Positions 31,337 to 41,841 of a stretch of DNA of 64,000 nt are shown one piece after another (the first letter of the stretch is position 1; each line of letters opens with the position of its first letter). This stretch comes from Thermotoga petrophila RKU-1 (GTDB lineage Bacteria; Thermotogota; Thermotogae; Thermotogales; Thermotogaceae). Both the position numbers and the translations under genes were made by a program. Under the pieces are notes generated by a model. It did not search any database. It was not told the DNA's origin and saw nothing but the letters and a program-made list of their open reading frames with translations. Location of the stretch: positions 682,001 through 746,000 of the forward strand of contig NC_009486.1 of the NCBI RefSeq assembly GCF_000016785.1. The letters run 5' to 3'.

Positions 31337-32761
31337 CTACCCCCTCCACCTGAACACGGGTTTCTTCGAAGCGAGCACTTCGTCGACTCTTCGAACCGGT
31401 GTGTTGTGAGGAGCGTTTTTCAAAACATCGGGATTCTCATAGGCTTCTTTTACTACTCTTTCGAGGATTTCGGCATACTTATCCAGCGTTTCTTTGTTTT
31501 CAGTCTCAGTTGGTTCTATCATGAGTGCTTCCAGAACGATGAGTGGAAAGTAAACTGTGGGAGGATGCACACCAAAGTCCAGTATTCGCTTCGCAATATC
31601 CAGTGTCCTCACACCGGTTTCCCTGAACACTTTCTCCGCGCTCGCTACAAACTCATGCATGCAGAACCCGTTGTATGGAATCTCCAAGAACTTCTCAATT
31701 TTTTTCTTCAAGTAGTTCGCGTTCAAAACGGCCATTTCACTCACTCTTTCAAGGCCGTCTCTTCCCATCGTGAGAATGTACGTGTACGCTTTTACGAGAA
31801 CTGGGAAATTTCCAAAGAAACTCCTCACACGTCCTATGGTCTTTTCAGGAACGAAGAGTTCGTAAAGTTCTCCGTTCTTCCTTACCTGGGGGAAGGGCAG
31901 AAAATCCACCAGATGCTTTTTCACACCAACTGGCCCAGATCCGGGCCCTCCCATTCCGTGGGGAGTGGAAAACGTCTTGTGCAGGTTCAAATGGACGATG
32001 TCGAACCCCATGTCTCCTGGTCTCACTTTACCCATGACCGCGTTGAGGTTCGCACCATCGTAATAGAGAAGGGCACCACACTCATGCGTCATTTCTGCTA
32101 TTTTCAGTATGTCCTTTTCGAAGAGCCCAAGCGTGTTTGGATTTGTGAGCATTACCGCAGCCACTTCTTCATCCAGTAGTTTTTTCAAATCTTCCACGTC
32201 CACCATACCGTTTTTGCTCTTTATCTCCACCACCTCAAAACCGACCATCGAAGCGGATGCTGGGTTGGTACCATGTGCAGAATCCGGTACGAGAACTTTC
32301 TTTCTTCCGGTGTCCCCTCTGCTTTTAAAGTACTCTCTCACTATCAGCATTCCTGTGAGCTCCCCGTGAGCTCCAGCAGCGGGTTGAAGTGTCATGTCAT
32401 CCATTCCCGTTATCTCACACAACATTTCTTTCAGTTCGTACATGAGCCGAAGACTGCCCTGAACAGTTTCAGCAGGTTGGTACGGGTGTATCTCTCTGAA
32501 TCCTTCGAGATTCGCAACTTTTTCGTTCAATTTGGGATTGTACTTCATAGTGCAGGAACCGAGGGGATAGATTCCACGATCCACAGAGTAGTTCTTTCTG
32601 GCGAGATCGGTGTAGTGCCTCACCACATCAGGCTCGCTCACTTCGGGAAGTTCTGGAGGGGTCCTCCTGAGAAATCGATTCGGAAGAGAATATTCTGGAA
32701 TATCGCTCTCGGGAAGCCGGAATGCTTTTCTTCCCTTTTTGGACCTCTCGAATATCGTCAT
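31337..32761 (-). CDS. gcvPB: Glycine dehydrogenase (decarboxylating) subunit 2
   Basis: A 474-aa PLP subunit of the split glycine decarboxylase P-protein. The PLP lysine is in [27 protein letters not shown], and GSCTMKYNP and [11 protein letters not shown] are typical of this half. With GcvPA it decarboxylates glycine and transfers aminomethyl to the lipoyl arm of GcvH. The ATG at 32761 overlaps the gcvPA stop as ATGA; the frame runs on upstream to 32902 but that part is shadow of gcvPA. Confidence 0.96.
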   Translation of the reverse strand: MTIFERSKKGRKAFRLPESDIPEYSLPNRFLRRTPPELPEVSEPDVVRHYTDLARKNYSVDRGIYPLGSCTMKYNPKLNEKVANLEGFREIHPYQPAETVQGSLRLMYELKEMLCEITGMDDMTLQPAAGAHGELTGMLIVREYFKSRGDTGRKKVLVPDSAHGTNPASASMVGFEVVEIKSKNGMVDVEDLKKLLDEEVAAVMLTNPNTLGLFEKDILKIAEMTHECGALLYYDGANLNAVMGKVRPGDMGFDIVHLNLHKTFSTPHGMGGPGSGPVGVKKHLVDFLPFPQVRKNGELYELFVPEKTIGRVRSFFGNFPVLVKAYTYILTMGRDGLERVSEMAVLNANYLKKKIEKFLEIPYNGFCMHEFVASAEKVFRETGVRTLDIAKRILDFGVHPPTVYFPLIVLEALMIEPTETENKETLDKYAEILERVVKEAYENPDVLKNAPHNTPVRRVDEVLASKKPVFRWRG

Positions 32762-34071
32762 TTCATCGCCTCCAGGAGCTTTTCTATATCCTCTTTGGAA
32801 ATCACCTCTGTGGCACATGCGAGTGCTGTGTCTCCAAGTTCCGGGTAAAAACCCTTCAGAGGCAAAGGCCCAAGGATCTTTTTCGCCATCATCCACTTCC
32901 ACCGCTCAGGATAATCCTCCGGCACGTTGAAAACGAACTCGCTGAAAAATTCTCCCGAAAAGCACAGTTTGAATCCCATATCTTCCAATCTTTCCTGGAG
33001 GTAATGAGCGGCGCTGTAAGAACGCCTGGCTACCTCCCTCAGACCGTCAGGCCCCATCACACTCATGTAAACCGCCGCTATCAGAGCAGCGTGGGCATGG
33101 TTGGAACATATGTTCGAAGTAGCTCTGGCGCGCCTTATGTGCTGTTCTCTGGTCTGAAGGATCATGGTGTAGGTTACACTGCCGTCCTGATCTACGGTCT
33201 GTCCGATCAATCTTCCTGGCATTTGCCTCACGTATTTTTCTTTTGTGGCGAAGATCCCAAGAGAGTATCCTCCGAACCACATGGGAAGTCCCAACGACTG
33301 GCCTTCACCAACCACGATGTCTGCTCCGTAGCTTCCCGGTGGTTCTAAAAGAGCGAGCGAAACTGGTTCTACAACCACTATCAGCAGAGCGTTACCCGAT
33401 CGGCTTCTGACATAATCGAGATCTTCTATGATTCCAAAGAAATTGGGATATTGAATGGCTATCGCCGCTGTTTCCTCATCGACCTCTTCTAACAAGACCC
33501 TTCCCGTTTCGTCGTATCCGGCTTCTACTACAGTGAAACCTCTTTTTTCGAGATAGGTTCGCAAGACTGCCCTGTACTCAGGATGAACGGACCTTGCCAC
33601 AACAACCTTCTCTTTTCCAGTGAGTCTAAAACTCATCAGAGCCGCTTCCGCCAGAGCGGTGGCTCCATCGTACATGGATGCGTTCGCCACTTCCATTCCC
33701 GTTAGTTCGCATACCATGGTCTGGTATTCAAACAGAGCCTGGAGGGTTCCCTGGGATACCTCCGCCTGATACGGTGTATAAGCGGTGAGAAAATCGGGCT
33801 TCATCGCAAGATCGTAAACGACCGTAGGAACGTACCTTTTATAAACCCCAGCTCCGAGAAAGACAGCGTAGTCTTCAAGAGAAGCGTTCACCTCAGAAAT
33901 CTCTTTCAACCGCTTGAAAACACTGAACTCATCTCTGGATTCCGGAATATTCAGAGACGACCTGGCAGAAACGGGAATTGAAGAAAACAAATCCTCTATG
34001 GAAGAAACTCCTATGAACTCCAACATAGCACGGATATCTTCATCCGTGTGTGGAATGTAAGGATAGTTCAT
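32758..34071 (-). CDS. gcvPA: Glycine dehydrogenase (decarboxylating) subunit 1
   Basis: A 437-aa subunit, the N-terminal half of the P-protein, starting [17 protein letters not shown] and containing [15 protein letters not shown] and [22 protein letters not shown]. The PLP lysine is carried by GcvPB, not here. Split P-proteins are common in thermophiles and Firmicutes. It starts 29 bases after gcvH. Confidence 0.96.
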   Translation of the reverse strand: MNYPYIPHTDEDIRAMLEFIGVSSIEDLFSSIPVSARSSLNIPESRDEFSVFKRLKEISEVNASLEDYAVFLGAGVYKRYVPTVVYDLAMKPDFLTAYTPYQAEVSQGTLQALFEYQTMVCELTGMEVANASMYDGATALAEAALMSFRLTGKEKVVVARSVHPEYRAVLRTYLEKRGFTVVEAGYDETGRVLLEEVDEETAAIAIQYPNFFGIIEDLDYVRSRSGNALLIVVVEPVSLALLEPPGSYGADIVVGEGQSLGLPMWFGGYSLGIFATKEKYVRQMPGRLIGQTVDQDGSVTYTMILQTREQHIRRARATSNICSNHAHAALIAAVYMSVMGPDGLREVARRSYSAAHYLQERLEDMGFKLCFSGEFFSEFVFNVPEDYPERWKWMMAKKILGPLPLKGFYPELGDTALACATEVISKEDIEKLLEAMK

Positions 34072-34099
34072 TGAGACACCTCCGGATTTCTATGAGAAA

Positions 34100-34468
34100 C
34101 TACTCCTGAGCACAGAATTCCTGATAAGCCTGTTCATCCAGAAGATCTTCGAGTTCACTTTCATCGGATATTTCCATTTTGAAAAGCCAGCCCTCTCCCT
34201 CTGGATCCCTGTTCAAGAGTTCTGGTTCAGTATCGAGTTTCTCGTTCACTTCCACGATCTTCCCACTGAGAGGAGCGTACACGTCCGCCGCGGCTTTCAC
34301 GGATTCTATACTCGCCACAACTTCCCCTTTCTTCACCTCTCTGCCGACTTCAGGAAGATCCACGTAGACCACATCACCGAGCTGTTCCTGAGCGTGATTC
34401 GTGATTCCAACCGTTGCTACCTTGTCCTCAACTACCACCCATTCGTGAGTTTTCGTGTACTTTTTCAT
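34100..34468 (-). CDS. gcvH: Glycine cleavage system H protein
   Basis: A 122-aa lipoyl carrier. The lipoylation site is K58 in [19 protein letters not shown]. It shuttles the aminomethyl group from glycine decarboxylase to GcvT, then is reoxidised by a lipoamide dehydrogenase (GcvL, not in this window). ATG at 34468 fits the GGGAGG site; a TTG two codons earlier is too close. It begins within a few bases of the gcvT stop. Confidence 0.97.
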   Translation of the reverse strand: MKKYTKTHEWVVVEDKVATVGITNHAQEQLGDVVYVDLPEVGREVKKGEVVASIESVKAAADVYAPLSGKIVEVNEKLDTEPELLNRDPEGEGWLFKMEISDESELEDLLDEQAYQEFCAQE

Positions 34469-34470
34469 CT

Positions 34471-35565
34471 TCAAACCTCCCTCCTCACACTGCCTCTGTA
34501 AAATGGTTTTTTTACTACCAGAGCTTCTACAAGCTTTCCACCAGGAAACGCCACTTCCAATTGGTCTCCAACTTTCACCGATTTTGAAACGAGAGCCAGC
34601 GCTATCGACTTCCCAAGAGTTGGAGAGAAGTTACCACTTGTGATCTCTCCCACTCTCTCTCCATTCTTTAAAACTTCATAGCCTTTTCTTGCTATTCTTT
34701 TTCCTGAGAGCTCAAGTGCCACGAGTTTTCTTTCCACTTTTTCCTTCGCTTTCAATAGCGCTTCCTTCCCCACGAAGTCTTTGTCCAGTTTTACAACCCA
34801 GGAAAGCCCCACTTCTAAAGGATTCGTACTCTCATCCATGTCCTGACCGTACAACAAGTAGGTTGCTTCGAGTCGACAAACGTCCCTCGCCCCAAGACCT
34901 GCGGGTCTGCCGTCGATTTTTCTGAGCAGATTCATCAGAGCATCCCAGACTTTCGGTGCATCCTTCGCTTCAAGCATCAGTTCGAAACCGTCTTCACCTG
35001 TGTATCCCGTTCTTGAGACAAGAGCCTCTACACCGGCTACAATACTCTTTCTGAAAGAATAATAGGCAATTTCCTCGAGACTGTCTTCAACTAGCTCCTG
35101 GAGGGTCTCCTGTGCCTCGGGGCCCTGAAACGCTATGAGGGCGGTTGTATCTGAAATGTTCAATATTTCGACATCGAAATTCTTCGAATGGGATTTTATC
35201 CAGTTGAAGTCCTTTTCAATGTTTGCCGCGTTCACCACCATGAGAGCTTCATCAGGACTCACCTTGTACACAACAAGATCATCGATGATTCCACCGTTTT
35301 CATTGCACATGACAGAGTAAATCGCTTTACCATCCGGAAGTGAAGAAAAGTCGTTCGTTATAAGAAAGTCAATAAAAGAAACCGCCTCGGGTCCCTTAAC
35401 GAGAAATTCCCCCATGTGAGAGACATCGAACATCCCCACCGATTTTCTGACCGCCATCACTTCTTCGAATATGGATGTGTAATAAAGAGGCATCTCCCAC
35501 CCCGCGAAATCCACCATTTTCGCACCGAGTCCAACGTGCTTTTCAAACAGTGGTGTTCTCTTCAT
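34471..35565 (-). CDS. gcvT: Aminomethyltransferase (glycine cleavage T protein)
   Basis: A 364-aa tetrahydrofolate enzyme of the GcvT/YgfZ fold with [24 protein letters not shown] and [21 protein letters not shown], all in the folate-binding and catalytic regions. The length equals that of T. maritima GcvT. It makes methylene-THF and ammonia from the aminomethyl group on GcvH. It overlaps the small DUF2007 gene by four bases upstream. Confidence 0.97.
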   Translation of the reverse strand: MKRTPLFEKHVGLGAKMVDFAGWEMPLYYTSIFEEVMAVRKSVGMFDVSHMGEFLVKGPEAVSFIDFLITNDFSSLPDGKAIYSVMCNENGGIIDDLVVYKVSPDEALMVVNAANIEKDFNWIKSHSKNFDVEILNISDTTALIAFQGPEAQETLQELVEDSLEEIAYYSFRKSIVAGVEALVSRTGYTGEDGFELMLEAKDAPKVWDALMNLLRKIDGRPAGLGARDVCRLEATYLLYGQDMDESTNPLEVGLSWVVKLDKDFVGKEALLKAKEKVERKLVALELSGKRIARKGYEVLKNGERVGEITSGNFSPTLGKSIALALVSKSVKVGDQLEVAFPGGKLVEALVVKKPFYRGSVRREV

Positions 35566-35771
35566 TCCCGCATCTCCTCCAGAATTCTCTTTGCTTCTTC
35601 TAAAAATTCCTCTGGTACTTTTATCACCATGAGGGCTGAAGAACCAAAAATCGCTCTCGGTGTAACATCATCACACGTTTCAACTACGTAAGGTATTTCG
35701 TTTTCTTTCAATATATCTTCGATCATCTTTACCTCCAGTTCACTTCCCTCAATTAAAGTTTCCCACCTCAA
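35562..35771 (-). CDS. Small DUF2007-type protein leading the glycine operon
   Basis: A 69-aa protein resembling the DUF2007 (putative signal transducing) family: LIEGSELEVKMIEDILKENEIPYVVE forms a ferredoxin-like beta-alpha-beta start, followed by IKVPEEFLEEAKRIL. Such proteins often bind small ligands or regulate neighbours, but no function is proven. It heads the gcv-ridA-glyQS operon and overlaps gcvT in ATGA, so a regulatory role on glycine metabolism is possible but unproven. Confidence 0.8.
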   Translation of the reverse strand: MRWETLIEGSELEVKMIEDILKENEIPYVVETCDDVTPRAIFGSSALMVIKVPEEFLEEAKRILEEMRE

Positions 35772-35831
35772 AATTTTAATCCTCCTTACACCAAGATTCA
35801 GAGTTTGTTAATATCACAGAGAAGTGGTAAA

Positions 35832-35860
35832 TTGACATAGGGAACCCATGTACATTTTAT
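35832..35860 (+). promoter_or_regulatory. Candidate promoter for pfkA-pyk
   Basis: TTGACA at 35832-35837 is followed after 17 bases by the weak -10 TTTTAT at 35855-35860, leaving a leader of about 60 bases before pfkA. The 155-base gap also serves the divergent glycine operon, but I could not settle on that promoter. I see no glycine riboswitch architecture in this gap. Confidence 0.5.
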
Positions 35861-35926
35861 CACTTTTGACGCATATGCTAAACTCTCATTGAAGAGAACA
35901 AACAGTTTACGGGGAGGCTGATTGCC

Positions 35927-36886
35927 TTGAAGAAGATAGCAGTTCTTACAAGCGGTGGAGACGCACCTGGAATGAACGCAGCTGTGAGGGCGGTCGTCAG
36001 GTACGGCGTCAGGCATGGGCTGGAAGTGATAGGTGTGAGAAGAGGTTACTCAGGCCTCATCGACGGTGACTTTGTAAAACTCGAATACAAAGATGTGGCA
36101 GGAATCACAGAAAAGGGTGGAACAATTCTGAGAACTTCCAGATGTGAGGAGTTCAAGACAGAAGAGGGCAGAGAACTCGCTGCGAAACAGATAAAAAAAC
36201 ATGGTATAGAAGGACTTGTTGTCATAGGTGGTGAGGGGAGTCTCACCGGCGCTCATCTCCTTTACGAAGAGCACAAAATACCCGTCGTCGGTATCCCAGC
36301 GACCATAGACAACGACATCGGATTGACCGACATGTGCATAGGTGTGGACACGTGTTTGAACACGGTGATGGACGCTGTTCAAAAGCTCAAAGACACTGCC
36401 AGTTCGCATGAGAGAGCTTTCATTGTGGAAGTCATGGGGAGACACTCCGGCTACATCGCTCTCATGGCGGGACTGGTGACTGGTGCAGAAGCCATCATAG
36501 TACCAGAGATTCCTGTGGATTATTCACAGCTCGCCGATAGGATCCTCGAAGAAAGAAGAAGAGGAAAGATCAACAGCATAATCATAGTCGCTGAAGGTGC
36601 AGCGAGTGCCTACACCGTTGCAAGACACCTTGAATACAGGATAGGCTACGAAACGAGGATTACCATCCTCGGACACGTACAGAGAGGTGGCTCTCCAACG
36701 GCTTCCGACAGAAGATTGGCACTAAGTATGGGAGTTGAAGCGGTCGATGCCCTTCTGGACGGAGAGGTAGATGTGATGATAGCTCTTCAGGGTAACAAGC
36801 TCGTGAGAGTCCCCATAATGGAAGCGCTCTCTACGAAAAAAACGATCGACAAGAAACTCTACGAAATAGCCTATATGCTTTCATGA
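35927..36886 (+). CDS. pfkA: ATP-dependent 6-phosphofructokinase
   Basis: A 319-aa phosphofructokinase starting at TTG after GGGGAGG. It has the ATP-site loop [15 protein letters not shown], the catalytic [12 protein letters not shown] and [16 protein letters not shown]. The nucleotide-choice motif is GGEGS; the Gly after the acidic residue fits ATP use rather than pyrophosphate, but the usual Asp is Glu here. It makes fructose 1,6-bisphosphate in glycolysis, upstream of pyk in the same operon. Confidence 0.95.
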   Translation: MKKIAVLTSGGDAPGMNAAVRAVVRYGVRHGLEVIGVRRGYSGLIDGDFVKLEYKDVAGITEKGGTILRTSRCEEFKTEEGRELAAKQIKKHGIEGLVVIGGEGSLTGAHLLYEEHKIPVVGIPATIDNDIGLTDMCIGVDTCLNTVMDAVQKLKDTASSHERAFIVEVMGRHSGYIALMAGLVTGAEAIIVPEIPVDYSQLADRILEERRRGKINSIIIVAEGAASAYTVARHLEYRIGYETRITILGHVQRGGSPTASDRRLALSMGVEAVDALLDGEVDVMIALQGNKLVRVPIMEALSTKKTIDKKLYEIAYMLS

Positions 36887-36899
36887 ACGGGGTGAAATC

Positions 36900-38300
36900 G
36901 TGCGAAATACAAAGATCGTGTGTACGGTTGGACCAAGAACAGACAGCTACGAAATGATAGAAAAGATGATAGATCTTGGAGTGAACGTCTTCAGAATAAA
37001 CACCTCACACGGCGACTGGAACGAACAGGAACAGAAAATACTCAAAATCAAAGAGTTGAGAGAGAAAAAGAAAAAACCCGTAGCCGTTCTGATCGATCTT
37101 GCGGGTCCGAAGATCAGAACTGGATATCTCGAAAAAGAGTTTGTAGAATTGAAAGAGGGCCAGATCTTCACTCTCACCACAAAGGAAATACTTGGAAACG
37201 AACATATGGTTTCGGTGAACCTCAGTTCTCTTCCACAGGACGTGAAAAAAGGAGACACCATTCTGTTGAGCGATGGAGAAATAGTGCTTGAAGTAATTGA
37301 AACGACCGATACAGAAGTGAAAACAGTGGTGAAAGTCGGTGGAAAGATCACACACAGGAGAGGTGTGAACGTACCAACAGCCGACCTCTCGGTGGAATCC
37401 ATAACGGACAGAGACAGAGAATTCATAAAGCTCGGAACATTGCACAATGTTGAATTTTTCGCTCTTTCTTTTGTGAGAAAACCAGAGGACGTGCTCAAGG
37501 CAAAAGAAGAGATCAGAAAACACGGAAGCGAAATACCTGTAATCTCTAAAATAGAAACGAAAAAGGCCCTGGAACGTCTCGAAGAGATAATAAAGGTAAG
37601 CGATGGAATCATGGTCGCACGCGGTGACCTGGGAGTGGAGATACCCATAGAAGAAGTTCCTATCGTTCAAAAAGAAATCATCAAACTCTCCAAGTACTAC
37701 TCCAAACCAGTTATAGTCGCAACTCAAATACTCGAATCGATGATAGAAAATCCGTTTCCCACGAGGGCAGAGGTCACCGACATAGCCAACGCCATCTTTG
37801 ATGGAGCGGACGCCCTGCTTCTCACAGCGGAAACAGCGGTTGGAAAACATCCCCTGGAAGCCATAAAAGTGTTGAGCAAAGTAGCAGAAGAGGCCGAAAA
37901 AAAGCTGGAATTTTTCAGAACGATAGAATACGATACCAGCGACATATCTGAGGCCATATCACACGCCTGCTGGCAGCTCTCTGAATCTCTAAACGCGAAG
38001 CTGATCATCACACCCACCATATCCGGGAGTACCGCCATTCGTGTCTCGAAGTACAACGTTTCTCAACCCATTGTGGCTCTGACACCAGAAGAGAAAACCT
38101 ACTACAGACTTTCTCTCGTGAGGAAAGTGATACCCGTTCTCGCCGAAAAGTGCTCTCAGGAGCTGGAGTTCATCGAAAAAGGATTGAAGAAAGTGGAAGA
38201 AATGGGTTTAGCAGAAAAAGGGGATCTGGTGGTTCTCACTTCCGGCGTTCCAGGGAAGGTGGGAACGACGAACACCATACGGGTGTTGAGGGTGGATTGA
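36900..38300 (+). CDS. pyk: Pyruvate kinase
   Basis: A 466-aa pyruvate kinase beginning at GTG (MRNTKIVCTVGP). It has FRINTSHGD, the Mg2+/K+ site VISKIETKKALE and MVARGDLGVEIP, then the C-terminal domain with LTSGVPGKVGTTNTIRV. Length typical. It makes pyruvate and ATP in the last step of glycolysis. It lies 13 bases after pfkA, so the two key irreversible glycolytic steps are co-transcribed. Confidence 0.97.
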   Translation: MRNTKIVCTVGPRTDSYEMIEKMIDLGVNVFRINTSHGDWNEQEQKILKIKELREKKKKPVAVLIDLAGPKIRTGYLEKEFVELKEGQIFTLTTKEILGNEHMVSVNLSSLPQDVKKGDTILLSDGEIVLEVIETTDTEVKTVVKVGGKITHRRGVNVPTADLSVESITDRDREFIKLGTLHNVEFFALSFVRKPEDVLKAKEEIRKHGSEIPVISKIETKKALERLEEIIKVSDGIMVARGDLGVEIPIEEVPIVQKEIIKLSKYYSKPVIVATQILESMIENPFPTRAEVTDIANAIFDGADALLLTAETAVGKHPLEAIKVLSKVAEEAEKKLEFFRTIEYDTSDISEAISHACWQLSESLNAKLIITPTISGSTAIRVSKYNVSQPIVALTPEEKTYYRLSLVRKVIPVLAEKCSQELEFIEKGLKKVEEMGLAEKGDLVVLTSGVPGKVGTTNTIRVLRVD

Positions 38301-38312
38301 GGGGGGATCGCT

Positions 38313-38939
38313 ATGAAGATCACCTGGTTTGGACACGCATGTTTTGCTCTGGAGATGGAAGGGAAAACGATCGTTACAGATCCTTTCGATGAGAGTGTGG
38401 GATATCCCATACCAAACGTAACCGCTGATGTCGTAACGGAAAGTCATCAGCATTTCGATCACAACGCACATCATCTTGTGAAGGGAAACTCCCGTGTAAT
38501 AGACAGACCTGGTACTTACACCGTGAACGGTGTAAGGATAAAGGGTATGGAGACCTTTCACGATCCATTACATGGAAGAGAAAGGGGTAAAAACATCGTC
38601 TTCGTATTCGAAGGGGAAGGTATAAAAGTATGCCACCTGGGAGACCTTGGACACGTACTTACTCCTGCTCAGGTAAAAGAAATAGGTGAGGTTGATGTCT
38701 TACTGGTACCCGTCGGAGGGACTTACACCATTGGACCGAAGGAGGCAAAGGAAGTAGCGGATTTGCTGAACGCGAAAGTCATCATTCCGATGCACTACAG
38801 AACGAAGTACCTGAAATTCAATCTTCTCTCCGTCGATGATTTTTTGAAACTCTTCGATTCATACGAACGTGTGGGAAACATCCTTGAACTCTTTGAAAAG
38901 CCGAAAGAAAGAAAAGTTGTTGTCATGGAGGTGCAGTGA
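38313..38939 (+). CDS. UPF0173 metallo-beta-lactamase-fold hydrolase
   Basis: A 208-aa MBL-fold protein starting MKITWFGHACFALEMEGKTIVTDPF, the usual UPF0173 N-terminus. The metal motif is SHQHFDHN in place of the textbook H-x-H-x-D-H arrangement seen as HxHxDH; GDLGHVL and PMHYRTKY supply further ligands. Family substrate unknown. It sits between pyk and hpt with 12-base and overlapping junctions. Confidence 0.9.
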   Translation: MKITWFGHACFALEMEGKTIVTDPFDESVGYPIPNVTADVVTESHQHFDHNAHHLVKGNSRVIDRPGTYTVNGVRIKGMETFHDPLHGRERGKNIVFVFEGEGIKVCHLGDLGHVLTPAQVKEIGEVDVLLVPVGGTYTIGPKEAKEVADLLNAKVIIPMHYRTKYLKFNLLSVDDFLKLFDSYERVGNILELFEKPKERKVVVMEVQ

Positions 38940-39451
38940 TGATAAAAGTGTTGATAGACGAAGAGACTCTAAAGAAGAGAATCAAAGAACTGGCAGGGGA
39001 AATAGAAGATTACTACCTGGGCAAAACAGACACCATACACGCCGTATGTATCCTGAAGGGCTCCGTACACTTCTTCAGCGACCTCATGTTGAACATAAGA
39101 AAACTGAATGTCAAATACTCCTTCATTCATGTCTCGAGCTATCAAGGTACCTCTTCAACGGGAAGGATCAGAGTGAAATCCTGGATCGATGAGTCGATAC
39201 ACGATGAATACGTGCTCCTTGTGGAAGACATCGTTGACACCGGCCTCACCTTGCAGTACATAGTTCGATACCTGAAAAAATACAACCCAAGAGATTTCAG
39301 GATAGTGAGTCTCATAGAAAAAACAGTTCACGATCACGGAGTTCCCTTGGATTTCGTGGGATTCAGAGTGGACGATAAGTTCCTGGTCGGTTACGGACTC
39401 GACATCGATGAAAAATACCGAAATCTTCCCTACATAGGCTATGTGGAATAA
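38939..39451 (+). CDS. hpt: Hypoxanthine phosphoribosyltransferase
   Basis: A 170-aa PRTase with the PRPP motif VLLVEDIVDTGLTL and the hypoxanthine/guanine hood residues around VKYSFIHVSSYQG. It salvages hypoxanthine (and possibly guanine) to IMP. The ATG at 38939 overlaps the stop of the UPF0173 gene (TGATG) and has GGAGGTG four bases upstream, so it is preferred over GTG at 38936. Confidence 0.94.
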   Translation: MIKVLIDEETLKKRIKELAGEIEDYYLGKTDTIHAVCILKGSVHFFSDLMLNIRKLNVKYSFIHVSSYQGTSSTGRIRVKSWIDESIHDEYVLLVEDIVDTGLTLQYIVRYLKKYNPRDFRIVSLIEKTVHDHGVPLDFVGFRVDDKFLVGYGLDIDEKYRNLPYIGYVE

Positions 39452-39545
39452 AGGGTTTGTGTTCGTCTTCGCCCTCATCGTTTTGATGATGGTGTCTTTC
39501 ATTGTGTTCCAGATACTTTACATCCTCTCTTTCCTTGTGGGGTGA
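39441..39545 (+). CDS. Possible 34-aa single-span membrane peptide
   Basis: An ATG overlapping the hpt end opens a 34-codon frame, MWNKGFVFVFALIVLMMVSF and then a further hydrophobic stretch ending LSFLVG. It is one long membrane helix with a positive N-terminal residue, and it ends 4 bases before the TTG start of recG. There is no clear ribosome-binding site, but the start is placed for translational coupling to hpt. The 98-base gap is otherwise unexplained. Conservation in relatives would decide. Confidence 0.35.
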   Translation: MWNKGFVFVFALIVLMMVSFIVFQILYILSFLVG

Positions 39546-39549
39546 AGCG

Positions 39550-41841
39550 TTGCCGATACTGTTAGAAGAATTCCTCAACGAAGTCGAGAAAATGCTCAAA
39601 AATCAGGTGAACACACGGAGAATTTACCAGCTCCTTCAGGAGCTGGATGATCCTTTACTGGACAACAAAGACCTCGAAGAGAAACTTCAAGCTTTTCTCG
39701 ACTACGCGAAAGAAATTCCCAACCTTCCGGAAGTAAGGAAAAGGTACAGAATCCAGAAATCTCTGGAAATGATAGAAAAGCTGAGAAGCTGGTTTCTCAT
39801 AGACTACTTAGAATGTTCTGGAGAAGAGGTCGATCTCTCAACGGATATCCAGTACGCAAAAGGAGTGGGACCCAACAGAAAAAAGAAACTAAAAAAACTC
39901 GGAATAGAAACGCTGAGAGACCTCCTCGAGTTTTTCCCAAGGGATTACGAAGACAGAAGGAAGATCTTCAAACTGAACGATCTTCTTCCAGGTGAAAAGG
40001 TGACAACCCAGGGAAAGATCGTGAGCGTTGAGACAAAAAGATTCCAGAACATGAACATCTTGACTGCCGTTCTGTCTGACGGTTTGGTGCACGTTCTTTT
40101 GAAATGGTTCAACCAGGAATACCTCCAGACCTATCTGAAACAGCTCACCGGAAAAGAAGTTTTCGTGACCGGCACCGTGAAATCGAACGCGTACACGGGC
40201 CAGTACGAAATTCACAACGCCGAGGTAACACCGAAAGAGGGGGAATACGCAAGAAGGATACTTCCCATATACCGTTTGACCTCGGGAATTTCACAAAAAC
40301 AAATGAGAAAGATCTTCGAGGAAAACATCCCATCTCTCTGCTGTTCGTTGAAAGAAACCCTTCCAGAAAGGATTCTTGAGAAGAGAAAACTGCTTGGTGT
40401 GAAAGACGCGTACTACGGAATGCACTTTCCCAAAACCTTCTATCACCTCGAAAAGGCCCGGGAGAGGCTTGCCTACGAAGAACTTTTCGTACTTCAGTTG
40501 GCTTTCCAGAAGATCAGAAAAGAGCGGGAAAAGCACGGAGGGATTCCAAAGAAAATAGAAGGAAAACTCGCAGAGGAGTTTATAAAGTCCCTTCCCTTCA
40601 AGCTGACGAATTCTCAAAAGAGAGCTCATCAGGAGATAAGAAACGATATGATCTCTGAAAAACCGATGAACAGGCTCCTTCAAGGGGATGTGGGCTCTGG
40701 AAAGACCGTCGTGGCACAGCTCGCCATACTCGACAACTACGAAGCGGGTTTCCAGACGGCCTTCATGGTGCCAACCTCGATCCTCGCGATCCAGCACTAC
40801 AGAAGAACCATCGAGAGTTTTTCGAAATTCAACATCCACGTGGCACTCCTCATAGGAGCAACCACGCCCTCAGAGAAGGAGAAAATAAAATCCGGCCTCA
40901 GGAACGGTCAAATAGACGTGGTGATAGGAACACACGCACTGATACAGGAAGACGTTCATTTCAAGAACCTGGGACTGGTCATAATCGACGAACAGCACCG
41001 CTTCGGTGTGAAACAAAGAGAAGCCCTCATGAACAAGGGAAAGATGGTGGACACACTGGTGATGAGTGCCACTCCCATTCCCAGAAGTATGGCCCTTGCC
41101 TTCTACGGGGATCTCGATGTCACAGTGATAGACGAGATGCCTCCTGGAAGAAAAGAAGTGCAGACCATGCTCGTTCCGATGGATAGAGTGAACGAAATCT
41201 ACGAGTTCGTGAGGCAAGAAGTGATGAAGGGAGGACAGGCTTTCATCGTTTATCCGCTCATCGAAGAGTCGGACAAACTGAACGTGAAATCCGCTGTGGA
41301 GATGTACGAATACCTCTCGAAAGAAGTCTTCCCGGAGTTCAAACTGGGTCTCATGCACGGACGGCTTTCTCAGGAGGAAAAGGACAGAGTCATGTTAGAG
41401 TTCGCCGAAGGAAGGTACGACATCCTCGTTTCCACAATGGTTATAGAAGTCGGGATAGACGTTCCGAGAGCGAACGTGATGGTGATAGAAAACCCAGAGA
41501 GGTTTGGCCTTGCCCAGCTCCACCAGCTTCGTGGAAGAGTGGGAAGGGGAGGTCAGGAGGCTTACTGCTTCCTCGTTGTTGGAGACGTGGGAGAGGAAGC
41601 GATGGAAAGGTTGAGATTCTTCACACTCAACACGGATGGCTTCAAAATAGCCGAGTACGATTTGAAAACGAGGGGCCCTGGAGAGTTCTTCGGTGTGAAA
41701 CAGCACGGTTTGAGCGGCTTTAAAGTGGCCGATCTATACAGAGATCTGAAGCTCCTGGAATGGGCAAGAGAAGATGTCCAGGAAATCGACGTGGAAGGAA
41801 TAGAACTCCCGGAAGAGATAAAACTCATCGAAGTAGGCTGA
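39550..41841 (+). CDS. recG: ATP-dependent DNA helicase RecG
   Basis: A 763-aa branch-migrating helicase with an N-terminal extension, the wedge/OB domain (about 150-240), Walker A LLQGDVGSGKT, DEQHR box, MSATPIPRS and the C-terminal QLRGRVGRGG motif. It acts on stalled forks and Holliday junctions. TTG at 39550 follows GGGGTGA; another in-frame start at 39502 would overlap the small hydrophobic frame and gives a 779-aa form like older T. maritima annotation. Motif VI reads VSTMVIEVG where VSTTVIEVG is usual. Its end overlaps the ABC ATPase by 17 bases. Confidence 0.95.
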   Translation: MPILLEEFLNEVEKMLKNQVNTRRIYQLLQELDDPLLDNKDLEEKLQAFLDYAKEIPNLPEVRKRYRIQKSLEMIEKLRSWFLIDYLECSGEEVDLSTDIQYAKGVGPNRKKKLKKLGIETLRDLLEFFPRDYEDRRKIFKLNDLLPGEKVTTQGKIVSVETKRFQNMNILTAVLSDGLVHVLLKWFNQEYLQTYLKQLTGKEVFVTGTVKSNAYTGQYEIHNAEVTPKEGEYARRILPIYRLTSGISQKQMRKIFEENIPSLCCSLKETLPERILEKRKLLGVKDAYYGMHFPKTFYHLEKARERLAYEELFVLQLAFQKIRKEREKHGGIPKKIEGKLAEEFIKSLPFKLTNSQKRAHQEIRNDMISEKPMNRLLQGDVGSGKTVVAQLAILDNYEAGFQTAFMVPTSILAIQHYRRTIESFSKFNIHVALLIGATTPSEKEKIKSGLRNGQIDVVIGTHALIQEDVHFKNLGLVIIDEQHRFGVKQREALMNKGKMVDTLVMSATPIPRSMALAFYGDLDVTVIDEMPPGRKEVQTMLVPMDRVNEIYEFVRQEVMKGGQAFIVYPLIEESDKLNVKSAVEMYEYLSKEVFPEFKLGLMHGRLSQEEKDRVMLEFAEGRYDILVSTMVIEVGIDVPRANVMVIENPERFGLAQLHQLRGRVGRGGQEAYCFLVVGDVGEEAMERLRFFTLNTDGFKIAEYDLKTRGPGEFFGVKQHGLSGFKVADLYRDLKLLEWAREDVQEIDVEGIELPEEIKLIEVG

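Noticed and set aside
32762-32902. Upstream extension of gcvPB
   Set aside because: It lies wholly inside gcvPA in another frame; ATG at 32761 has the ATGA overlap used throughout the operon and gives the standard length.
35772-35926. Glycine riboswitch before the gcv operon
   Set aside because: The 155-base divergent gap shows no tandem aptamer structure or conserved core that I can recognise.
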